Shown here in pieces: positions 22,433 through 28,508 of a stretch of 28,508 nucleotides of DNA (position 1 is the first letter of the stretch; every line of letters begins with the position of its first letter). This stretch comes from Chthonomonas sp. UBA2387 (GTDB taxonomy: Bacteria > Armatimonadota > Fimbriimonadia > Fimbriimonadales > Fimbriimonadaceae). The notes beneath the pieces were generated by a model, which saw nothing but the letters and a program-made list of their open reading frames with translations, ran no database searches and had not been told where the DNA came from. Location of the stretch: assembly GCA_002343445.1 (NCBI GenBank), contig DDSP01000035.1, positions 2,807 through 31,314 on the forward strand, read 5' to 3'. Both the position numbers and the translations under genes were made by a program.

Positions 22433-25400
22433 CTAGGGTGCCCCCGACCGGCCGAAGTTGGCCCGCAGGATCAGGAAGTCCTGCAGGTTCACCGAGCCGT
22501 CCCGATTGAGGTCGGCCTTGTAGTTCCAGTTGCCAGCGCCCTCGCTGGAGCCGAACGCGGCACGCAAGGACAGAAAGTCGCCGATGTTCACCGTGTTGTC
22601 GCCGTTCACATCGCCGTTGCCCAAAGAGAACAAGAGCGACACGGGATTCGAGCCATCGAAGCTCAGGACCGCTCGCAACCAGTTGGTGTCCTTGATCGCG
22701 ATGTCGAAAGGCTGCACTCGTGGCGCGAAAACCGAGAATCGCCCTTGGTGGTCGGGGTCCGCCGTCAGCGACGCAAAAGCCGTCGTCGAACCGGGCTCCC
22801 GGAACTCGAGGACGACCGGCATGGATGGGTTCGCGTTGGGCGATAGCCCTTGACGGACGACCTGTCCCTCGATCAACGGCGCCGTTAGCGTTGCTTCGAA
22901 CGTCGCCACCGAGAACGCCTTGCTTGCCGTAAACACCACGTCTTGCGGAGCCCCGACGAAGCTGGGCGTGACCTCGAACGTGGCCTCTTGCTGGCCTGGC
23001 GCAAAGCTCACCGCCGATGGAACCACGCATGCGGGGTTGTCCGAAGCCAGCGTGATGTCCGATTGCAGCGCCGAGGGGTAGCGCAAGCGCACCGTTCCCG
23101 TATAGGTCGTTCCCGCCCGAAGCATCTGCGTGGGCAGCGTCACCGACTCGATCGAGAGCGGCGCGACCTTCATCCAGAAGTCTCGGTTGTCGTTGCCGAT
23201 GTTGGCCGTGATCTTCACCCAAGCTTCCTGCTGAACGCCAAACGTCTCGACCAGGAAGATCTCCGACGTGTTGCCCGGGATCGCGTCGATGACCGACACC
23301 ACGGGGTTCGCAATGGTCGGGTTGCTCGACAGCAGGTTGATCTTCATCCCCTGCGGCGCAGGGCTCTCCAGATAGACGACGCCCAACGCGTACTGCGGTC
23401 CCTGCAACTCGCCCGGAAACACCTCGAGCCCGAAGTCGGGCGGATCGATCCGAGCCGTGGCGCTCACCGTCGAACCGCCGGTCTCCGCGTAGAAGGTGAC
23501 GTGCTGAGGACTGCCGACCGGAATCGTCCAAATGTCGAACGACTTCTGGGTCTCCCCCGGCGCGAACGTGATGCTGCTCGGCATCTGGATGATCTGCTGG
23601 TCCGACGCGCGGAGGTTCACCGGCACTTCCTCCTGGGCCGCCTGCGAAAGGACAACCGTGGCCGTCAGCTTGAAACCGCCGCGCAGCACAAACGTGGACA
23701 AGTTGATGAGCGTAAGCGGCGGCCGACCCAGACGCACGCGCCAGATGCCCTGACCCCACGTCGCCGCGTTCAGGTAGCCCGTGCCCGGGACGTACTGGAG
23801 GTGGTTCACCGGAACAGGGGGCAACCCCATCGGCTGAGTCGCGTTCGACCAAGTCGAACCACCATCGGTGGTCATGAACACCCCGATGTCGGTGCCGACG
23901 TACCACGTGCTCGTGGGATCGAACGGATCGCGCTCGACCGTGTTGACCTGGACGTCCGGTAGGCCCGTCGCTCCGGTGCCCGACACGTTGACCCACGCGA
24001 TCGTGTTCGCACTCGGGTCCCACGTGCCTTGATACAGGTGGGGCGTACCGAATCCGCCCAGCGCGACCAGGAACGAGTTGGCGTTGGAGGGGTGGAAAGA
24101 GAAATCAGTCACGGCACGGTCGGGCAACCGGACGCCCGTCGCGGGAGCGTCGATCCGGAACCGGTCGGAAGCGAACGACTGCTCCGAGATCCAGACCTCG
24201 CCGTCGAGCGCGCCGACCAGCATCATGCCCGCGTCCGAGGGCGCAGTGTCCATCGCCAAGATGAACCCGTTGCCGACGAGCCGCCAACCACCGACTCGGT
24301 TGGTCCAGGTCCCGGTCGCCTGGTTCCAGCGATACAGTCGCCAGTTCGATCCCGCCCAAACCTGCTTCGGATCAGTCCGCTGCATGTGGATCACCGGGAT
24401 GAAGGGGAATGTGTCGTTGTCCTGTCGGGTCCCGATGATGTTGGGAATCGCGTTGCGGTTCCAAGAGGTCCAGGCGTCCGTGGTTCGGTACAGGGGCCCG
24501 CCTTGGCTCACCACGTACTGGATGCCGGGGTCGTTCCAGTCGATGGCCGTCCAGCCGCCGTCGCCCGCTCCCACGTTGTTCCAGTTGTCGATGTCGCCAT
24601 AGCCGACGATGGCCGCCGTGGTCGGCGAGGCGTTGTCCTGGGTTCCGCCCACCATCACGTTGCGGTCCGTCGGGTGGAACGATGCATGGAAGAAGTGCGT
24701 GGCCCGAACGTTGAAGTTGAGGTTGTTGAACCCGCCGAAGTTCCATCGGTAGATGCCGCCGTCGTTGCCGATGAGCATGTCGAATCCCGACGGATCGCGA
24801 ACGAGAACGTGCTGGTCGTTGTGGGTGTTGGCTGGGCTGCCCGTCAAACCGTTCCCACCCGACCCAGCAACGGCGGTCATGCCGACATCGGCCCAGAGAA
24901 ACCCGCTGTTCGCCTCGGGATTGCCGAGTTGGTGGACGCCGATGATGCCGACGTACAAGAGGTCCTCGTTCGGCTCCCAGGGCCGCTTGAGGGCCTCGAT
25001 GGCCACGTTGTACGACGCCTGGCCCCACCAACCGGGCTGAAAACCTCCCGCGCCCGTCCCGGTCAAGTTGACCCACGTTCCTCCAGCATCGTCGCTGCGC
25101 CAAACGGCTCCGTTCGAGCCTGTCGTACCGGCCATGTTGGTGCTGTAAAGCAGATACACACGGTCGGGGAAGTTCGGGCTCGTGGCTACCTGGCAGAACG
25201 CACCCACTGGATGCGGGGGCGTGGTCACGTTGGTCCAAGTCGCGCCAAAGTCTCGGGAGCGCGTCATGAAGTTGGCATCGGCCACCGCATAGAGGTTGCG
25301 CGTCGAATCGGGCCGAGGGACGCTCACCGCCAGGCCCCCAAACAAGCCGCTGGTCCAGACGGCGTTCCACGTGGCGCCATTGGTGGTCGATCGCAAGACG

Positions 25401-26182
25401 CCGCCATTCTGGGCCGGGCCGCGGCTCAGCGAAGCCACCACCTCTTGCGTGTTGTCCGGGTTGAACTCGATCTCGGTCACCGTTCGGCCCGCCAGATTGG
25501 TGCCCACCAGATTCCATGTGTCGCCACCGTCGAGCGAGCGCATGATCCCCGGCGACGAACCCAGCCACATCAAGTTGGTCGGGTGGTCCCCCAAGCCCAC
25601 AAGGATGTGCTGGTTGTTCGAAGGGTCGATCGCGACGCAACTCGTCTCAAGGGATCGCCAAGCGGGCCCCGTCGAGAGGAACTGCCACGAGACGCCGAAG
25701 TCGTTCGTGCGCCACAAGCCGCCATTGGGCAAGGCGATGTAGTACCGGCCGGCGACCACGGGATCGAACGCCGCCCCGTTCACGCGCCCGGAAACCGGAG
25801 CAGGACCCCACCAGCGCCGGTAGGGAACATTCAGGTTCTTCGGGCCAACGAAACTCCAGTTGCCGTTGATCACCGTGCTGTCGTTGCCGTTCATGCCCAT
25901 GCGTGCGGGTGGCAGCGCATCCCGGTGCTCGATGGCGCGCTCCACCGCGTCGTCGGGAATGCGGTCGTACGGGTACAGCCGCTGCTGGGTCATCCACTTG
26001 GCCGACTCCTTCCACTCGCCCGAGATGCTCTCGACATGCTTGCGCCACGCCTCGGGCTTGAGAACCTTGGGCGGAGCCTTCTTGATCGGCTTGCCGTTCT
26101 GGCTTGGAACGGGGAAGAGGTCCTTTTGAGCGAACGCGACGGAGGCGACGAGGACGAGAGCGCAGAGCAGACCTTTGAACAC
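22433..26182 (-). CDS. Large secreted Asp-box beta-propeller protein with C-terminal dockerin
   Basis: A 1249-residue protein with a signal peptide (VFKGLLCALVLVASVAFAQ from GTG 26182). The N-terminal ~820 residues carry repeated Asp-box (BNR/sortilin-like) motifs, for example SLDGGDTW (about 216), TTNGATW (266), SRDFGATW (309), SDDAGGTW (363) and TTDGGSTW further on; THNDQHVLV near 453 resembles the HxDQH segment of large propeller proteins. Next come beta-sandwich repeats (about 840-1130), then two calcium-loop repeats of a type I dockerin (GDVNGDNTVNIGDF and ADLNRDGSVNLQDF). Possible roles are glycan binding or hydrolysis; catalytic residues cannot be named with certainty. It is divergent from a fucosidase gene. 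The open frame extends upstream of 26182, but only this start gives a signal peptide. Confidence 0.85.
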   Translation of the reverse strand: MFKGLLCALVLVASVAFAQKDLFPVPSQNGKPIKKAPPKVLKPEAWRKHVESISGEWKESAKWMTQQRLYPYDRIPDDAVERAIEHRDALPPARMGMNGNDSTVINGNWSFVGPKNLNVPYRRWWGPAPVSGRVNGAAFDPVVAGRYYIALPNGGLWRTNDFGVSWQFLSTGPAWRSLETSCVAIDPSNNQHILVGLGDHPTNLMWLGSSPGIMRSLDGGDTWNLVGTNLAGRTVTEIEFNPDNTQEVVASLSRGPAQNGGVLRSTTNGATWNAVWTSGLFGGLAVSVPRPDSTRNLYAVADANFMTRSRDFGATWTNVTTPPHPVGAFCQVATSPNFPDRVYLLYSTNMAGTTGSNGAVWRSDDAGGTWVNLTGTGAGGFQPGWWGQASYNVAIEALKRPWEPNEDLLYVGIIGVHQLGNPEANSGFLWADVGMTAVAGSGGNGLTGSPANTHNDQHVLVRDPSGFDMLIGNDGGIYRWNFGGFNNLNFNVRATHFFHASFHPTDRNVMVGGTQDNASPTTAAIVGYGDIDNWNNVGAGDGGWTAIDWNDPGIQYVVSQGGPLYRTTDAWTSWNRNAIPNIIGTRQDNDTFPFIPVIHMQRTDPKQVWAGSNWRLYRWNQATGTWTNRVGGWRLVGNGFILAMDTAPSDAGMMLVGALDGEVWISEQSFASDRFRIDAPATGVRLPDRAVTDFSFHPSNANSFLVALGGFGTPHLYQGTWDPSANTIAWVNVSGTGATGLPDVQVNTVERDPFDPTSTWYVGTDIGVFMTTDGGSTWSNATQPMGLPPVPVNHLQYVPGTGYLNAATWGQGIWRVRLGRPPLTLINLSTFVLRGGFKLTATVVLSQAAQEEVPVNLRASDQQIIQMPSSITFAPGETQKSFDIWTIPVGSPQHVTFYAETGGSTVSATARIDPPDFGLEVFPGELQGPQYALGVVYLESPAPQGMKINLLSSNPTIANPVVSVIDAIPGNTSEIFLVETFGVQQEAWVKITANIGNDNRDFWMKVAPLSIESVTLPTQMLRAGTTYTGTVRLRYPSALQSDITLASDNPACVVPSAVSFAPGQQEATFEVTPSFVGAPQDVVFTASKAFSVATFEATLTAPLIEGQVVRQGLSPNANPSMPVVLEFREPGSTTAFASLTADPDHQGRFSVFAPRVQPFDIAIKDTNWLRAVLSFDGSNPVSLLFSLGNGDVNGDNTVNIGDFLSLRAAFGSSEGAGNWNYKADLNRDGSVNLQDFLILRANFGRSGAP

Positions 26183-26198
26183 GGCTGATGCTTGGACG

Positions 26199-26204
26199 AT
26201 GTAA
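26199..26204 (-). promoter_or_regulatory. Weak -10 candidate TTACAT of the propeller gene
   Basis: On the minus strand TTACAT ends 16 nt before GTG 26182. It is the only T/A-rich hexamer in a suitable place, but it does not match the recurring box well. Confidence 0.25.
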
Positions 26205-26224
26205 GGGGTGGGGTTAGGTTCCCA

Positions 26225-26251
26225 AGATTTCAGATCATGTTCACGAAATCT
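26225..26251. promoter_or_regulatory. Inverted repeat in the propeller/fucosidase divergent region
   Basis: agatttc (26225-26231) and gaaatct (26245-26251) form a perfect 7-bp inverted repeat with a 13-nt spacer, centred in the 118-bp gap between the two divergent starts. It is a candidate operator for a dimeric regulator, or a leader hairpin of the fucosidase mRNA. Confidence 0.35.
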
Positions 26252-26288
26252 CGAAGAAGTGCAGGAGCCGGGCCGCCAAAGTCCGAAC

Positions 26289-26295
26289 AAGGAGG
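26289..26295 (+). promoter_or_regulatory. Shine-Dalgarno AAGGAGG of the fucosidase gene
   Basis: AAGGAGG lies 5 nt before ATG 26301. It is the strongest ribosome binding site in the window and fixes this start over a longer in-frame one at 26208. Its presence shows that the organism retains SD-dependent initiation. Confidence 0.75.
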
Positions 26296-26300
26296 CAACG

Positions 26301-28304
26301 ATGCTTGCTCTGGGACTCGCTCTCGCCATGATCGCCAACGACGACGCCGCCGCCTTCAAGAAACCCGAGATGACGTGGTGGAAGGAGGCTCGATTCGGCC
26401 TGTTCATCCACTGGGGGCTCTACGCGGTGCCCGCCGGCAAGTGGGGCGAGAACACGGGCTACGGCGAGTGGATCATGGATTCCGCCCGCATTCCCGTCTC
26501 CACCTACGAGAAGTTCAAGGACCAGTTCAACCCGACGAAGTTCAACGCCGACGAGTGGATGGACCTCGCCAACGAAGCCGGCATGAAGTACGTCGTCATC
26601 ACGACCAAGCACCACGACGGGTTCGCCTTGTTCGACAGCAAGGTCAGCGACTACGACATCATGGCGACGCCGTACAAGAAGGACATCATGCGGCAGATCG
26701 CGGATGCCGCACGCAAGAAGGGCATCGTTCCCTGTTGGTACCACTCGATCATGGACTGGCACCACCCGGACTATCTGCCCCGGCGCGGATGGGAAACCCG
26801 GCCGGCCCTCGGTGCCGAATTCGACCATTACAACCGGTACCTCCACGCGCAAGTCAAGGAACTCCTGACCAACTACGGTCCGATCGGCGTCATGTGGTTC
26901 GACGGCGAGTGGGAGTCCACGTGGCTCCCCAAGTACGGCACCGCACTGCTCGCGCAGTGCCGCGAACTCGCGCCCAACACCATCGTCAACAACCGCGTCA
27001 GCCAGGTGCGCCAAGGCATGGAGGACGTGATGGGCGCCAGCTCTGGAACCCAGCAGGCCGTCGGCGACTTCGGTACGCCCGAGCAACACATCCCGGCGAC
27101 GGGGACTCCGGGGCAGGATTGGGAAACGTGCATGACCATCGGCGGCCATTGGGGATTCAACGCCTACGAAACAGACTGGAAGAGCTCGACCACCCTGATT
27201 CGGAATCTGGTGGACATCGTGAGCAAAGGCGGCAACTACCTGCTCAACGTGGGCCCGCGCGCCGACGGCACGTTCCCGCCGCAATGCGTGGATCGTCTTA
27301 AGGAGATCGGCCGGTGGATGAAGACCAACTCGGAGTCCATCTACGCCACCGAAGCCTCGCCGTTCGACGCGCTCCCCTGGGGCCGTTGCACCCAAAAGAA
27401 GGTCGGCACGGGCACAAACCTCTACTTCAACGTGTTCGATTGGCCCAAAGACGGGCGGCTGGTCGTCCCGGGCCTGGGCAACACGCCGAAGCGTGCGCGG
27501 CTGCTCGGAAGCCGTTCGGCCGTCGGTGTTTCGCGCGATGGGGCCAACGTGATTCTGAAACTGCCCGGCAAGCCCCTTCACGAGGCGGCGAGTTGCGTGG
27601 TGCTGGAGGTCGAAGGGACGCCGACGGTCTACCGAACACCCGAAATCGTCTCGCCCGGCAACGAGTTTGTGGACATGATCCGCGTCCAGTTCAAGGTGGG
27701 CGAGGGCATGGAGGCGCGCTACACGCTCGACGGCACCGACCCCAAGCCGACCTCGCCGAAAGTGACCATGCTGCAAATCGTTGACGAGTGCGAGCTGCGT
27801 GTGGCGGCGTTTCACGGGGGCAAGCGGGTTTCCGATATCGCCAAACGCTCGTTCGTTCGCGTGAAGCCGATGGCCGCAACGGGTGCGCCCGGTACGCAAA
27901 GCGGGTGGATGATGACCGAGTACAAGGGTAATTGGGACCGCTTGCCCGATTTCGACTCGCTTCCGCGCTCGGGGTCGCGGTCGTCGGATACGGTCGCGGC
28001 TTCGGCGGACGAGTTCGTGGGCAGGCGTTTCGCCGGCAACCTGCGGGTGCCGTTCGATGGCATCTACGAGTTCGCGTTGTCGTCGGACGATGGCTCGCGG
28101 TTGGTCGTCGGCGGGAAGGTGGTCGTGGACAACGACGGTCTGCACGGTGCCGAAACCAAGGTAGGCCGGATCGCCCTGGCGCGCGGCAACCACCCCATCG
28201 TGGTGGATTGGTTCAACAAGACAGGCGGCGCGGCGCTCTCGCTCACCTGGGGCCCCATCGGCTCGCCCAAGCGCCCTCTCGGCGGCGCCGACGTGGGCCA
28301 CTAG
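26301..28304 (+). CDS. Secreted alpha-L-fucosidase (GH29) with chitobiase-like and PA14-like C-terminal domains
   Basis: A 667-residue protein. The GH29 barrel occupies about residues 22-390: RFGLFIHWGLYAVPAGKW (31-48), TTKHHDGFALF (101-111) and VMWFDGEWEST, where Asp201 is the expected nucleophile. A short module near 480-540 (ARYTLDGTDPKPTSP) resembles the chitobiase/HexA C-terminal domain. The last ~70 residues (FVGRRFAGNLRVPFDGIYEF, SDDGSRLVVGGKVVVDNDG) are PA14-like and probably bind carbohydrate. It releases terminal L-fucose from glycans outside the cytoplasm. The signal peptide (MLALGLALAMIANDDAAA) is short and lacks a basic n-region, so the export route is less certain. The fucose isomerase at 8779 could use the product. 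Confidence 0.92.
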   Translation: MLALGLALAMIANDDAAAFKKPEMTWWKEARFGLFIHWGLYAVPAGKWGENTGYGEWIMDSARIPVSTYEKFKDQFNPTKFNADEWMDLANEAGMKYVVITTKHHDGFALFDSKVSDYDIMATPYKKDIMRQIADAARKKGIVPCWYHSIMDWHHPDYLPRRGWETRPALGAEFDHYNRYLHAQVKELLTNYGPIGVMWFDGEWESTWLPKYGTALLAQCRELAPNTIVNNRVSQVRQGMEDVMGASSGTQQAVGDFGTPEQHIPATGTPGQDWETCMTIGGHWGFNAYETDWKSSTTLIRNLVDIVSKGGNYLLNVGPRADGTFPPQCVDRLKEIGRWMKTNSESIYATEASPFDALPWGRCTQKKVGTGTNLYFNVFDWPKDGRLVVPGLGNTPKRARLLGSRSAVGVSRDGANVILKLPGKPLHEAASCVVLEVEGTPTVYRTPEIVSPGNEFVDMIRVQFKVGEGMEARYTLDGTDPKPTSPKVTMLQIVDECELRVAAFHGGKRVSDIAKRSFVRVKPMAATGAPGTQSGWMMTEYKGNWDRLPDFDSLPRSGSRSSDTVAASADEFVGRRFAGNLRVPFDGIYEFALSSDDGSRLVVGGKVVVDNDGLHGAETKVGRIALARGNHPIVVDWFNKTGGAALSLTWGPIGSPKRPLGGADVGH

Positions 28305-28329
28305 CGGGTTCAGAGTTCAAGACCAACCA

Positions 28330-28390
28330 GATGGGACTATCCGGATTCCCCTCCTCCGGAGGGGTGGCCGCAGGCCGGGGTGGTCCCATC
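28330..28390. repeat. REP-like palindromic element
   Basis: gatgggac (28330-28337) and gtcccatc (28383-28390) are perfect 8-bp terminal inverted repeats. Inside, ccgg pairs with ccgg (28341-28344 and 28375-28378). Within that lie two hairpins: cccctcc-tcc-ggagggg (28348-28364) and ggcc-gca-ggcc (28366-28376, which competes with the ccgg pairing by two bases). This nested, GC-rich design and intergenic position are typical of REP/MITE-like elements. Copy number cannot be judged from one window. Confidence 0.55.
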
Positions 28391-28414
28391 GGGTCGGCAG
28401 GTTGCCTTCGCGTG

Positions 28415-28437
28415 CACGATTCACGATTCACATTCAC
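28415..28437. repeat. CACGATT heptamer repeat, block 1
   Basis: Two perfect copies of CACGATT (28415-28421 and 28422-28428) followed by a degenerate CACATT and CAC. The same heptamer returns at 28492. Confidence 0.7.
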
Positions 28438-28451
28438 ATCCCCCCAGGTTT

Positions 28452-28476
28452 GGAAAGCGGAATACGGAAAGCGGAA
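28452..28476. repeat. Direct repeat GGAAAGCGGAA, 14-bp period
   Basis: Two perfect 11-bp copies (28452-28462 and 28466-28476) separated by TAC, followed by a partial third unit (aacgga). It lies between the two heptamer blocks. Confidence 0.7.
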
Positions 28477-28491
28477 AACGGAGGTCGCACT

Positions 28492-28508
28492 CACGATTCA
28501 CGATTCAC
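28492..28508. repeat. CACGATT heptamer repeat, block 2 (runs to window end)
   Basis: Two perfect copies of CACGATT (28492-28498 and 28499-28505) and the first three bases of a third at the window edge, so the array may continue outside. Confidence 0.7.

Larger units (their letters stand above)
28305..28508. other. Non-coding tail of the window
   Basis: 204 bases without a credible gene. They contain a 61-bp palindromic element (28330-28390), two short blocks of CACGATT heptamers, and a 14-bp-period tandem repeat. Nothing resembling an RNA gene or promoter is recognised. Confidence 0.6.

Noticed and set aside
24029..26188. A 719-residue open frame on the plus strand opposite the propeller/dockerin gene
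   Set aside because: No recognisable motif; the minus strand carries signal peptide, Asp-boxes and dockerin loops.
26183..26407. 75-residue N-terminal extension of the propeller protein
   Set aside because: It overlaps the fucosidase gene and its ribosome binding site, and would bury a clear signal peptide starting at 26182.
26241..28301. A 686-residue open frame on the minus strand opposite the fucosidase
   Set aside because: No motif and rich in Arg, His and Val as in GC-driven shadows; the plus strand encodes an intact GH29 enzyme.
28415..28508. CACGATT blocks as a CRISPR array
   Set aside because: Units are 7 bp, adjacent without spacers, and no cas gene is present.

Overview
The window looks like chromosomal DNA of a GC-rich, diderm, oligotrophic bacterium. 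The best guess is Armatimonadota (Fimbriimonadia-like). The evidence is a pseudopilin of the H-X9-DG type, a PEP-CTERM protein, a dockerin-tailed beta-propeller protein, LPS-type genes (kdsD next to an LptD/OstA-like gene), a single-gene rpsD locus, and mostly short, loosely clustered transcription units. The placement rests on gene content only; Planctomycetota or another PVC or Terrabacteria lineage is not excluded. I see no rRNA, tRNA, CRISPR array, phage or insertion sequence.

Layout. 1-1061: 3' end of a type II pseudopilin-like gene and a small lipoprotein. 1117-4690: arginase, arabinose-5-phosphate isomerase (KDO/LPS precursor) and an LptD-like outer-membrane protein, all on +. 4692-6994 (-): araD-araB with a 4-bp overlap. 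7070-8706 (+): phytanoyl-CoA dioxygenase family gene overlapping an RmlD-type sugar reductase. 8779-10566 (-): L-fucose isomerase, divergent from ispH (10647-11594). 11591-13827: membrane TPR protein (-) divergent from a metal-dependent amidohydrolase lacking its beta-sandwich (+). 13824-14435 (-): RdgB/HAM1. 14526-16906 (+): GspF/PilC overlapping a membrane-anchored J-domain protein. 16843-18314 (-): membrane-anchored Pro-rich protein and a PEP-CTERM protein. 18444-18821 (+): A-type Fe-S carrier. 18833-22407 (-): secreted esterase, ribosomal protein S4, FkbM methyltransferase and mannose-1-phosphate guanylyltransferase. 22433-26182 (-): 1249-residue Asp-box propeller protein with a dockerin, divergent from a secreted alpha-L-fucosidase (26301-28304). 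28305-28508: no gene; a palindromic REP-like element and heptamer repeats.

How the genes fit together. Several genes serve carbohydrate use (fucosidase, fucose isomerase, araB, araD, possibly the propeller protein). Others serve surface glycoconjugates (kdsD, LptD-like, rmlD, manC, fkbM) and secretion or pili (pseudopilin, GspF). The rest are scattered housekeeping genes (ispH, rpsD, rdgB, Fe-S carrier).

The most striking non-coding pattern is a -10-like hexamer, (T/C)A-N-A-(A/C)-T with one variant, lying only 6-9 nt before the start codon of eleven genes on both strands, usually without a well-placed Shine-Dalgarno. This suggests leaderless transcription is common here. Genes inside overlapping pairs, and two genes with a good Shine-Dalgarno (gspF and the fucosidase), do not follow it.
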